This document shows, piece by piece, positions 54,005 to 62,070 of a stretch of DNA of 64,000 bases (position 1 is the first letter of the stretch; each line of letters begins with the position of its first letter). Source of the DNA: Parafrankia sp041008525 (GTDB lineage: Bacteria > Actinomycetota > Actinomycetes > Frankiales > Frankiaceae); assembly GCF_041008525.1 (NCBI RefSeq), contig NZ_JBFLUG010000002.1, positions 1 through 64,000 of the forward strand, given 5' to 3'. The position numbers were made by a program, and so were the translations under genes. Below the pieces are notes generated by a model, which saw only the letters and a list, made by a program, of their open reading frames with translations, was not told where the DNA came from and searched no databases.

Positions 54005-55044
54005 CGGGCGGTGCTCCCCGCCCCGGCGCCCACGGCCGGGCCGGTGGCGTCCGCGCCGGTGGTGCCGGTGCCGGTGGTGCCGGTGGTGCCGAGCCCGCGC
54101 CACCAGGTCACCAGCTCACGCAGGCCCTGCGGGATGTCGATGGTCGCGGTGAAACCGAGATCGCGTTCGGCCCGGGAGATGTCGGCGAGGCGGCGGGGGA
54201 CCGGGTTCGTCCTGCGTTCCGGGCCGAACTCCGGGTCGAGGTCGCTGCCCATCACGTCACTCAGGGCACGGGCGAGCTCCAGCAGGCTGGTCTCCCGCCC
54301 GGACGCGATGTTGTAGACCTCGTCCGTCACGTCGGAGAGTGCCGCCGCCACGTTGGCCCGGGCGATGTCGACCGCGTTGACGAAGTCCATCGTCTGGCTG
54401 CCGTCCCCGAAGATCAGCGGCGCCTCGCCGCGCTCGATCCGCTCCATCCAGCGGATCAGGACCTCGGTGTAGGCGCCGTGGGCGTCCATCCGCTGCCCGT
54501 ACACGTTGAAGTAGCGCAGGACCACGTAGTCGAGGCCGTACATGTCGTGGAAGCTGCGCAGCAGCGACTCGTTGAACAGCTTCGCCGCACCGTAGATCGT
54601 GCGGTTGTCGTACGGGTGGTGACGTTCCGTGGTGGGGAACTCCTCGGCCAGGCCGTAGATCGACGCCGAGGAGGCCGCCACGACCCGGCTCACGCCCGCC
54701 GCGACCGCCGCCTCCAGCACGTTGAACGTCCCGCCGGCGAGAACGTCGAAGGCAAGGCGCGGTTCCTGCGCGCACTGGGTGATGCGTATCGCGGCCTGGT
54801 GGAAGAGCAGGTCGATTCCCGCCATCGCCCTGGCAACAGCGTCGACATCGCGAACATCGCCTTCGATGACCCTGACCAGGCCACTGCTCAGTGCGGACTC
54901 GATGTTCTCCGGCCGACCCCGGGTGAAGTTGTCGAGAATGACTATCTCGGCAGGCCGGAGCGGGATCAGCTGGTCCGCGATGTGTGACCCGATAAGGCCG
55001 GCACCCCCGGTGATGAGAACACGCCGGCCGGCGACCTCGGTCAT
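54001..55044 (-). CDS. NAD-dependent sugar epimerase/dehydratase (extended SDR)
   Basis: 347 residues. VLITGGAGLIGSHIADQLI is the NAD motif; the catalytic triad is in ASSASIYG and YGAAKLFNE (YxxxK), with RYFNVYGQRM and IFGDGSQTMDFVNAVDIARA following. Resembles UDP-sugar 4-epimerases, so it may provide the galacto form of the amino-uronic sugar. A Gly/Thr repeat tail (TTGTTGTGTTG) ends the protein. Overlaps the genes on both sides by 4 bases. Confidence 0.87.
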   Translation of the reverse strand: MTEVAGRRVLITGGAGLIGSHIADQLIPLRPAEIVILDNFTRGRPENIESALSSGLVRVIEGDVRDVDAVARAMAGIDLLFHQAAIRITQCAQEPRLAFDVLAGGTFNVLEAAVAAGVSRVVAASSASIYGLAEEFPTTERHHPYDNRTIYGAAKLFNESLLRSFHDMYGLDYVVLRYFNVYGQRMDAHGAYTEVLIRWMERIERGEAPLIFGDGSQTMDFVNAVDIARANVAAALSDVTDEVYNIASGRETSLLELARALSDVMGSDLDPEFGPERRTNPVPRRLADISRAERDLGFTATIDIPQGLRELVTWWRGLGTTGTTGTGTTGADATGPAVGAGAGSTAR

Positions 55045-56090
55045 ACGGCGAACCCTTTCCCCTCGACTGGCAGCGGGACCGCCTGGCCGCCCTTTGCGGC
55101 GCTTTCGGTGGCGGCTTCGAGCATTCTCAGGACGCGAAGCCCCGAGGCCCCGTCGGTGCGCGCCGGCCGGCCCTCGCGGATCGCGTCCGCGAACTCGGTG
55201 ACGACGCCGCGCAGCGCCTCCGTCTCGGCCAGTGCCGGGGCCACCATGTCGCCCACCCGGTACGACACGAGGCGGCGGGCCCGGTCGTCCAGCGGCTGCT
55301 CGGTGATCTCGACACCCTTGTCGTAGATGCTCAGCCGCTGGGACGGCTCGAGGTCGTCCCAGACGACCATCTTCCGGGACCCTCCGACCACGGTCTTCCT
55401 GATCTTCGTGGGGCTCAGCCAGTTGACGTGGATGTGCGCGATCCCGCCGTTGTCCAGCGGCATCGTCAGGTAGCCCACACAGGCGCGACCGGCCTTCACC
55501 GGGTCCGCACCCAGCGCGGTCACCGACGTCGGCGTGGCCTCGGCCGGCAGGACGAAGTCCAGGATGGACAGGTCGTGCGGCGCGAGATCCCAGAAGACGT
55601 CGACATCCGGCTGGATCAGCCCGAGGTTGATGCGCACCGAGTCCACGTACTGGATGTCGCCGAGGTCGCTGCCGTGGGTCAGCTCCCTGATCTTCATGAC
55701 CGACGGCGTGTAGCAGTAGGTGTGGTCGCACATCAGAACGACACCCGCGGCCTGGGCCGCCGCCACCAGCTTGGCGCCGTCCGCCGCGGTGGCAGCGAGC
55801 GGCTTCTCGACCAGCACGTGCCGGCCGGCGTCGATGCACGCGAGCGTGAGCTCCGTGTGCGTGGCCGCCGGAGTGGCGATGGCGACCGCGGTCACGGAGG
55901 GGTCGGACAGCACGTCGCCCAGGTCGGCGGTCACCCGCACGTCGTCGAGGTGCCCGGCAACCGCGCGCGCTCGATCGGTGTCGAAGTCACAGACCCAGCG
56001 CAGGCGCCATGAGGTGGATGTGGCGAAGTTTCGGACCAGATTCGGGCCCCAGTAACCGGCTCCGACCACGGCAACCCCGAACGGTTGCAC
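55041..56090 (-). CDS. Gfo/Idh/MocA oxidoreductase (WbpB/WlbA-like)
   Basis: 349 residues. FGVAVVGAGYWGPNLVRNFA binds NAD, GRHVLVEKPLA holds the catalytic Lys, and FWDLAPHDLSILDFVLP matches the substrate loop of WlbA-type enzymes, which oxidise C3 of UDP-GlcNAc uronic acid. GTG 56090 has AAGGAGAT upstream and gives the right N-terminus; the longer frame to 56141 is not needed. First gene of the operon dehydrogenase, epimerase, two aminotransferases, acetyltransferase, flippase. Its promoter should lie in the less GC-rich DNA at 56110-56210. Confidence 0.85.
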   Translation of the reverse strand: MQPFGVAVVGAGYWGPNLVRNFATSTSWRLRWVCDFDTDRARAVAGHLDDVRVTADLGDVLSDPSVTAVAIATPAATHTELTLACIDAGRHVLVEKPLAATAADGAKLVAAAQAAGVVLMCDHTYCYTPSVMKIRELTHGSDLGDIQYVDSVRINLGLIQPDVDVFWDLAPHDLSILDFVLPAEATPTSVTALGADPVKAGRACVGYLTMPLDNGGIAHIHVNWLSPTKIRKTVVGGSRKMVVWDDLEPSQRLSIYDKGVEITEQPLDDRARRLVSYRVGDMVAPALAETEALRGVVTEFADAIREGRPARTDGASGLRVLRMLEAATESAAKGGQAVPLPVEGKGFAV

Positions 56091-56313
56091 AGAGATCTCC
56101 TTCACGTGGATTCGGGTGTGACGTCTTTGTGGACACCACAATATTCACGAACGGGAGAGGGAAGTAGTAAATTATTTGCTCTGAACGTCATCAGAATGAG
56201 CTGATGAAAAGCCGCCTGACGCATTCGGCTGACCCGCGCGCCGCGCCTGGCCAGGTAATCAGATTGTTGAGCGTGTCTGACCGGCAGCACCGAAGACGGC
56301 TGCCTCTCGTCAC
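56091..56313. promoter_or_regulatory. Low-GC promoter region of the amino-uronic operon
   Basis: The DNA at about 56130-56210 is the most AT-rich seen in this part of the window and contains no ORF. It probably holds the promoter for the minus-strand operon that starts at 56090. Exact hexamers are not clear. Confidence 0.45.
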
Positions 56314-56530
56314 GCATCCCCCCATGTGGCATCCCCCCATCCGGGTGGTACTGTAGCATTCGGTGCACGATGATCGTAAGCGCATGATCTAGGGATGCAC
56401 CTCTCGAGAAGCGCGGTCTCGGGATGCACGGCTCAAGCGGCACGGTCTCGAACTGACATGATCTCGAACCGGCGCGGTCTCGAGGCCGCATGATCTCGGG
56501 CTCTCCTGATCCCCGGAGTCGGGATCTTCC
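56314..56530. repeat. Degenerate 14-16 bp tandem array (array C)
   Basis: Starts with two identical copies of GCATCCCCCCAT (56314-56325, 56329-56340) at a 15-bp period. From 56388 units recur around TCTCG or variants at 56388, 56402, 56417, 56431, 56446, 56462, 56478, 56494, 56510 and 56525. Several read GCATGATCTC or ACATGATCTC, the motif shared with arrays A and B. It lies between the amino-uronic operon (minus) and the MFS gene (plus). Confidence 0.72.
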
Positions 56531-56667
56531 GGTGCCGCGGGCTCGTGGTCTCCGAATTTCTGTAACCGCTACCGTCGTGGCCTCGGGCGTTGTGGTCCAC
56601 GCCGCCACGATCGTTGCCGGCCGCGGCCGGCGAGGGCACCCGGTGATCGCCTGCGGGCAGTCCGACA

Positions 56668-58134
56668 GTGAGCAGGCGGGGGGCAGCCACTGTGTACACC
56701 GTGTCGCCTGCCCCGGCTCGCGACGACGCCGATCCCACGGATCCGGCCGCCGGGGCGGGGTCCGCCGCGCCGGCGGGGCCGGTAGCTCCCCGGCGGGGCC
56801 GGGCGGTCGGTGCCACGGTCGTCCTGCTGGGGCTCACCAGCCTCCTCACCGATCTCTCCACCGAAATGGTCACAGCGGTGCTCCCGCTCTACCTCGTGGA
56901 GCGGCTCGGCTTCAGCCCTTTCCAGTACGGGCTGGTCAGCGGCCTCTACCAGGGGGCCAGCGCCGTCGGCCGGCTGCTGAGCGGCGTCGTCTCCGATCGT
57001 TTTCACCGGCATCGCGAGGTCGCCGCCACCGGTTACGCCATGTCGGCGGCGGCGAAGGTCGTCCTGGCCGCGGGCGGTGCCAGCCCAGCTGTGCTGTCCG
57101 GTTCCCTGGCCGCCGACCAGATCGGCAAGGGGATCCGCACCGCGCCCCGCGACGCGATGCTGTCCCTGTCGGCCCCCGCGGCCCGGCTCGGCTTCGTCTT
57201 CGGCGTCCACCGGGTGATGGACACCGTGGGTGCGATGCTCGGCCCGTTCACCGCCTTCGCGCTGCTCGCGCTCTCACCCGGGTCCTACGACCTGGTGTTC
57301 GTGTTCAGCGCCTGCATCGGGCTCGTCGGTGTCGCGGTGATCGTGCTGCTCGTCCGCCCACCGGCCGCCCCGGCGGTGACCGAGCCAGCGTCCGGAACCG
57401 AGCCAGCGTCCGGAACCGAGCCAGCGTCCGGAACCGAACCGGTGTCGGGAACCGCGTCGGCGGGTGCCGGGCCGCCGCCCGGCACCCGGGCGTCGCTCGC
57501 CGCCACGGCCGGGTTGCTGCGCTCCGCCCCGTACCGGCGGCTGGCGCTCGTGGCGGTGGGGCTGGCCCTGTGCACGGTCGGCGACGGCTTCATCTACCTG
57601 CGGCTGGTGCAGCAGGTAGAGCTGGCCGGTATCTACTTCCCGCTGCTGGCGGCCGGCGTGTACTGCGTGTACCTGCTGCTCGCGCTGCCGCTGGGCCAGC
57701 TCGCCGATGCTGTCGGCCGCCCCTGGGTGTTCCTCGGCGGGTATCTGGCGCTGAGCGGGGTGTACGTCCTGCTCTGCAGCCCGCGGCCCGGCGCCTCCGG
57801 CCTGGTCGCGGTGCTCGTCCTGCTGGGCGCGTACTACGCGGCCACCGACGGTGTGCTGGCCGCCGCGGCGAGTGCGCTCGTCCCGGCCTCGGTGCGCACG
57901 GGTGGGCTTGCGCTCGTCCAGACCGGTGTGGCGCTGGCCCAGCTTGCCGGGTCCGCGGTGTTCGGCGCGCTGTGGACGTGGTGTGGGCCGGAGGTGGCCT
58001 TCCGCTGGGCGGTGCTGGCCGGTCTGATCGCGGTGCTACTGGCGGTGATCGCGCTGCGCGGCGGGGGCGTCGCGGGTGCCGCGCGGGAGGACGTCGCGGG
58101 TGCCGCGGAGGAGGGGGAGGAGCAGCGTGGGTGA
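56668..58134 (+). CDS. MFS transporter
   Basis: 488 residues, about 12 TM helices. LLGLTSLLTDLSTEMVTAVL and SGVVSDRFHRHREVAATGYA are the TM1 and loop 2-3 MFS motifs; the central loop carries an 18-bp tandem repeat encoding TEPASG. QIGKGIRTAPRDAMLSLSA resembles a group of MFS proteins of unknown substrate. GTG 56668 is the first start; GTG 56692, with GGGGGG nine bases upstream, is equally likely. Ends 8 bases inside the beta-propeller gene, so coupled to it. Confidence 0.82.
   Translation: MSRRGAATVYTVSPAPARDDADPTDPAAGAGSAAPAGPVAPRRGRAVGATVVLLGLTSLLTDLSTEMVTAVLPLYLVERLGFSPFQYGLVSGLYQGASAVGRLLSGVVSDRFHRHREVAATGYAMSAAAKVVLAAGGASPAVLSGSLAADQIGKGIRTAPRDAMLSLSAPAARLGFVFGVHRVMDTVGAMLGPFTAFALLALSPGSYDLVFVFSACIGLVGVAVIVLLVRPPAAPAVTEPASGTEPASGTEPASGTEPVSGTASAGAGPPPGTRASLAATAGLLRSAPYRRLALVAVGLALCTVGDGFIYLRLVQQVELAGIYFPLLAAGVYCVYLLLALPLGQLADAVGRPWVFLGGYLALSGVYVLLCSPRPGASGLVAVLVLLGAYYAATDGVLAAAASALVPASVRTGGLALVQTGVALAQLAGSAVFGALWTWCGPEVAFRWAVLAGLIAVLLAVIALRGGGVAGAAREDVAGAAEEGEEQRG
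57379..57450 (+). repeat. 18-bp tandem repeat in the MFS gene
   Basis: ACCGAGCCAGCGTCCGGA repeats at 57379, 57397 and 57415, with a diverged fourth unit at 57433. In frame, it encodes TEPASG hexapeptides in the cytoplasmic loop. Confidence 0.9.
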
Positions 58135-59257
58135 GACCAGGGCCGGGAGGCCACCCGGTGGGGCCGGTCCGACGGCGGGGCCGGGATCGTCGGCACCGCC
58201 GCCCGGCGGGGGAGAGCCGACGGCCCGTCCCCGCGGGGCTGCTGTCGCCTTCGTGGTCGTGCTTGTGGTCTGTCTGATGGTCGGCACCGGCTACGTCGTT
58301 CATGTCGTGCGCCGGGACGCCGATCGCAACGCCGTACCGGTGGCCGCGCCGGGCGAGGCCCCGGCCAGCCTGGATCCGTCCAGCCTTCGCGGTGATCCGC
58401 GGGTGGTCTTCCGTTCCACCGCGCGGGATGGCAGCTACGGCCGGGTCGCGATGGTCCCGCTCGGTGATCCCGACGGGACGCCGGCGATCACCCGGATGTC
58501 ATGCGACCGTGTCGACGTGCGCGGGGAGACCGGCCTGTGCCTGGCCGCGGACCGCGGGCTCGTCACCACCTACGCGGCCTACCTCTTCGACGCGGACCTC
58601 CGCACGGTGCACTCCTTCCGGCTGAGCGGCGTGCCCAGCCGGGCCCGGCTGTCGGCGGACGCACGGCTGGCCGCGGTGACCGTCTTCGTCACCGGCCATT
58701 CGTACGCGGGGCCCGCGTTCTCCACCGCCACCACGCTGTACGACGTGGCGGAACAGCGCGAACTCGGCAATCTCGAGCAGTTCGCGATCTTCCGCGACGG
58801 CGAACGGATCAACCCGGTGGACCAGAACTTCTGGGGAGTGACCTTCGCTGACGACGGTGACACCTTCTACGCGACGCTCGCCACCGCCGGCACCACCTAC
58901 CTGGTGCGGGGGTCGCTGCGTGACCGTGAGGTGCACACCCTGACCACCAACGTGGAGTGCCCCGCGCTGTCCCCGGACGGCACCAGGGTGGCATTCAAGG
59001 AGCGGGCCGAGGGCGACGGCCCGGTCCGGTGGGTGGCGACGGTGCTCGACCTGGCGACGATGCGCCGGACCCACCTGGCCGACACCCGCTCCATCGACGA
59101 TCAGATCGCCTGGTACGACAACCGCACCATCGCCTACGGCCTCCCACGTGCCGGCGGTGACGCGGCGATCACCGACACCTGGGTCGAGCCGGCCGACGGC
59201 TCCGGCGCGGCCCGGGTCCTTGTGCCCAGGGCGTGGTCTCCGGCCTTCCGTGGATGA
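58127..59257 (+). CDS. Membrane-anchored TolB-like beta-propeller protein
   Basis: 376 residues from GTG with GGAGGAGCAGC upstream. One TM helix (about residues 40-62) follows a Pro/Gly N-terminus; the rest lies outside. Propeller-type blades appear as LSADARLAAVTVFVTGHSYA, FADDGDTFYATLATAGTTYLV and CPALSPDGTRVAFKERAEGD, the TolB/WD40-like SPDG pattern. No enzyme motif is seen. Overlaps the MFS gene by 8 bases, suggesting joint function in export or sensing. Confidence 0.72.
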   Translation: MGETRAGRPPGGAGPTAGPGSSAPPPGGGEPTARPRGAAVAFVVVLVVCLMVGTGYVVHVVRRDADRNAVPVAAPGEAPASLDPSSLRGDPRVVFRSTARDGSYGRVAMVPLGDPDGTPAITRMSCDRVDVRGETGLCLAADRGLVTTYAAYLFDADLRTVHSFRLSGVPSRARLSADARLAAVTVFVTGHSYAGPAFSTATTLYDVAEQRELGNLEQFAIFRDGERINPVDQNFWGVTFADDGDTFYATLATAGTTYLVRGSLRDREVHTLTTNVECPALSPDGTRVAFKERAEGDGPVRWVATVLDLATMRRTHLADTRSIDDQIAWYDNRTIAYGLPRAGGDAAITDTWVEPADGSGAARVLVPRAWSPAFRG

Positions 59258-59375
59258 GCGTCGTGCCGGCCGGTGGCACGGCGCCACCCGACGGCGGGCC
59301 GGCCGCCGAACCACGTGAAGCACAGCACATTGCGCCAGGGCCGCGGCGGGGCCCGCGCCGTCTACCGTCACGAAG

Positions 59376-59924
59376 GTGATCGTGGACGCGGAACGGCACC
59401 CCAGATCGCGGCGGCTGGCGATCCGCTACGGCGTGCTCGGCATCACGGTCCTGCTCGTCCTGTCGACCGTGCGGATCATCGTCTTCCCGAGGATCGACCA
59501 GCCGCGGCCCGTTGACGCGATCTTCATGCTCGGGGGGCCGGGGCCCCGCCTCGCCAGGACCGTGGAGCTCGCCCGGTCGGGCATCGCCCCGACAGTCGTC
59601 GTCTCGATGCCGGGTACCTGGCGGTGCCCCGACGCCGCCGAGATCGGCCGTCCGGTGCGGGTCATCTGCTTCTGGCCCGACCCGAAGACGACCCAGGGCG
59701 AGGCCCGGGAAGCCGCTCGACTGGCCCGGATCCACGGCTGGAACTCGATCCTGTTCGTCACCGACCGCTCCCAGGACAGCCGGGCGCGCCTGCGCATCGA
59801 GCGCTGCTACGACGGCGAGGTGCTCGTGGACGTCGTCGAGACCCCGCTTCGTGACTGGCCGTACCTGTTCGCCTACCAGACGGCGGCCACCGTCAAGGCC
59901 CTCGTCTGGCAGCGGGACTGCTGA
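59376..59924 (+). CDS. DUF218-family membrane protein (YdcF/SanA/ElyC-like), copy 1
   Basis: 182 residues from GTG. One N-terminal TM helix (about 18-36), then a DUF218 domain: PVDAIFMLGGPGPRLARTVE, VVVSMPGTWRCPD, VICFWPDPKTTQGEAREAAR and SILFVTDRSQDSRARLRIER. The family includes SanA and ElyC, linked to envelope barrier function and lipid-carrier metabolism. It faces a paralogue (59959-60582) with a 34-base gap between stops. Role in the island may be lipid-carrier or envelope maintenance. Confidence 0.8.
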   Translation: MIVDAERHPRSRRLAIRYGVLGITVLLVLSTVRIIVFPRIDQPRPVDAIFMLGGPGPRLARTVELARSGIAPTVVVSMPGTWRCPDAAEIGRPVRVICFWPDPKTTQGEAREAARLARIHGWNSILFVTDRSQDSRARLRIERCYDGEVLVDVVETPLRDWPYLFAYQTAATVKALVWQRDC

Positions 59925-59958
59925 GCGGGGCCCGTCGCGGGCGGGTCGACCGGCGAGG

Positions 59959-60582
59959 TCAGCACTCCCGCTGGACGACGAGCGCCTTGCCCATCGCGGC
60001 CCACTCGTAGGCGATCATGTACGGCCACATGAGTCGGGGCGGCGGCACCGGGCTCATCAGGACCTGCCCGGGGTAGCAGCGCGCGAGCCGCAGCCGCGCC
60101 CGGGTGGTCTGGCTCGTCGAGGTGATCACCAGGATGGATCGCCAGCCGTGGCGGGCGGCAGCGGCGGCCGTCCAGCGCGACTCGCCCTGGGTGGTGAGGG
60201 GATCCGGCGCGAAGCAGATCACCTCGACCTCGGGGATCGGCGGGGGGCAGAGGTCGTCCACCGTGGGCACCGAGACGGCCAGCGTCGGTGCGTAACCGGC
60301 CACGGCGAGCGCGACGGCGTGCTCGAGGCGGCCGGGGCTGCCGGCGAACATCACGATGGCGTCCACCGGCGCCGGCGCGTCCCGCCGTGGGAAGACGAAC
60401 AGCCGGGCGGTCGCGCCCAGGAACAGCAGACTGGTGACCCCCAGCGCCACGGCCACGGTGCGCCGGCGCCGCAGTCCGGTACCCCGGGCGCTCCCCCCGC
60501 CGGGTCTTGTGCCTGGCCGCAGGCCGGGCCTCGTGCTGGTGGCACGGCTCGGCGCGGCGGAGCCTTCGACTGGTGCAGACAC
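59959..60582 (-). CDS. DUF218-family membrane protein, copy 2
   Basis: 207 residues from GTG 60582. TM helix near residues 43-62, then PVDAIVMFAGSPGRLEHAVA, VICFAPDPLTTQGESRWTAA and ILVITSTSQTTRARLRLARC, paralogous to the 59376-59924 protein along its whole length. The start lies 10 bases after the binding-protein stop, so they form an operon. A longer N-terminal frame overlaps the neighbour and is not supported. Confidence 0.78.
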   Translation of the reverse strand: MSAPVEGSAAPSRATSTRPGLRPGTRPGGGSARGTGLRRRRTVAVALGVTSLLFLGATARLFVFPRRDAPAPVDAIVMFAGSPGRLEHAVALAVAGYAPTLAVSVPTVDDLCPPPIPEVEVICFAPDPLTTQGESRWTAAAAARHGWRSILVITSTSQTTRARLRLARCYPGQVLMSPVPPPRLMWPYMIAYEWAAMGKALVVQREC

Positions 60583-60592
60583 GCGGGCCCCG

Positions 60593-61933
60593 TCAGCCCG
60601 GCCGGCGGGCACCGAACCCGCCGGTGCTGAACCCGCCGGTGCCGAAGCCACCGGTGCCCAGCCCCGGGCGCGGCCGTCCCAGGCGGAGCGGGCGTGGGCC
60701 GGCGCCGCCCTGTGAGGGCAGGGGAAGCGTCGGTTCGGGGCCCGGACCCGGCGGCGGCGCCTGCGTGGACCGGTCGTCCGGAGCCGCGGCCGGCGCGCGT
60801 CGGCCGGCAGGGCCCCGGGTGGCCGCATCCGGACCGTCGTGCGTACCGGCAAGGCCACCGGGGGGCGGCGCGTTCCAGCGCGGATGGTGGAAGGGCGCGC
60901 GGGCGGAGTCCCGGGGCCAGACCGTCCAGGAGGCCCCGGACTGCCACTGCACGATCGGAACCTGGTGGCCGACCTGGAGCCCGGTCGCCTGGTCGAGGCG
61001 GAAGCGGCCGAGCAGCGTAGTCGTGTCGAGCCCGCGGGCGGCGGCCAGGAGCGAGGCGTCACCGACGCGGCCGCAGAGCCGGATGCAGCGCCCCAGGATG
61101 AGGCCCGACACGTACGCCCACGCCGCGGTCGTGGTGGGCGGGACCCCGTGCAGCGCGGTGAAGTCGGCGGAGAACTGCCGTGCGGTCGGCCCGGTTCCCG
61201 TCTCGGCGGCGTTGTCCGGTGCCCAGCTCGCCGGGGCCAGCAGGCCCTCACGCAGGGCACCCAGCCCTGCCGTCGCCTCCGCGCTCACCGCGGTGGAGAA
61301 CGCGGCGGCCCGCCACGAGCGGCGCAGCAGGATGTTGGCGATCTCCAGCTCGTCCTCGGCGCTGCCGTGCACGATGAGGACGTCCGCCGGCGCCAGCGGG
61401 CGGGCCGCCGCGCCGCCGCGGCCGGCCGCGAAGGTGTTCGACACGACCTCGTAGCCCTGCGCCCGGGCCGCCGCCCGGCACACCGACGTCAGCTCGACGG
61501 CCATCTCACCGGAGGCGAGCAGCGCGACGCGGCGGGCCTGCCGGTCGACGGAGCGGATCGCGGCCAGCACCCCGCGCGGCCAGGTGGACGCCGGAGCGGC
61601 CATGTTCACGATGTGCGGGAACGACTGGCGGACGAAGCGGGTGGACGGCGCCCCCGCGTTGATCACGAGACGGTCCGTGGCGCCGAGCGCGGCCAGTGCC
61701 GCCCGCGCGCCGACCGGGCCGAAGATCGCCGCCGGCTCGGCGGCGGCCGCCGCCCGCATCGCGCGGACCGGGTCCGGGTAGGCGTCGTACGCCGTCACAC
61801 CGATCTCGTCCCAGGGGGGCGGGAGCTGTTCGTCACGGGCCCAGAGCGTCATGCCTCGCAGCGCCGCCAGGCCGACGGCGGCGTCCGGTCCGGTCAGCGG
61901 CGTGACCAGCGCGACTGGAAGCGGTGTCGTCAT
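60593..61933 (-). CDS. Type I periplasmic-binding-fold protein (LivJ-like) without signal peptide
   Basis: 446 residues. PLPVALVTPLTGPDAAVGLA, AMRAAAAAEPAAIFGPVGAR, ADVLIVHGSAEDELEIANIL and TAAWAYVSGLILGRCIRLCG follow the Leu/Ile/Val-binding (Peripla_BP_6) pattern. It begins directly with the first beta strand, so there is no export signal and it should be cytoplasmic. The last ~90 residues are Pro/Gly-rich and end in a repeated FGTGGFSTGGFG. No transporter genes are adjacent. Possibly a sensor or ligand-binding partner of the DUF218 protein; this is inference. Confidence 0.68.
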   Translation of the reverse strand: MTTPLPVALVTPLTGPDAAVGLAALRGMTLWARDEQLPPPWDEIGVTAYDAYPDPVRAMRAAAAAEPAAIFGPVGARAALAALGATDRLVINAGAPSTRFVRQSFPHIVNMAAPASTWPRGVLAAIRSVDRQARRVALLASGEMAVELTSVCRAAARAQGYEVVSNTFAAGRGGAAARPLAPADVLIVHGSAEDELEIANILLRRSWRAAAFSTAVSAEATAGLGALREGLLAPASWAPDNAAETGTGPTARQFSADFTALHGVPPTTTAAWAYVSGLILGRCIRLCGRVGDASLLAAARGLDTTTLLGRFRLDQATGLQVGHQVPIVQWQSGASWTVWPRDSARAPFHHPRWNAPPPGGLAGTHDGPDAATRGPAGRRAPAAAPDDRSTQAPPPGPGPEPTLPLPSQGGAGPRPLRLGRPRPGLGTGGFGTGGFSTGGFGARRPG

Positions 61934-62070
61934 GGCCGGGAGCCCGTGAGGTCAAGCACTCCCCCAGAATCCCACGGCCGCCGCGGTGACACGCCCGGCG
62001 GGAGTCCTAAGATCTGGCGTGGGGCGGCCCGTGTGCGGCGCCCCGGCGGCGACGGGTGAGGAGCGAACGG

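Noticed and set aside
54005..54103. His/Arg-rich N-terminal extension of the second aminotransferase
   Set aside because: It is the shadow of the Gly/Thr repeat at the epimerase C-terminus; ATG 54004 gives the standard start with an ATGA overlap.
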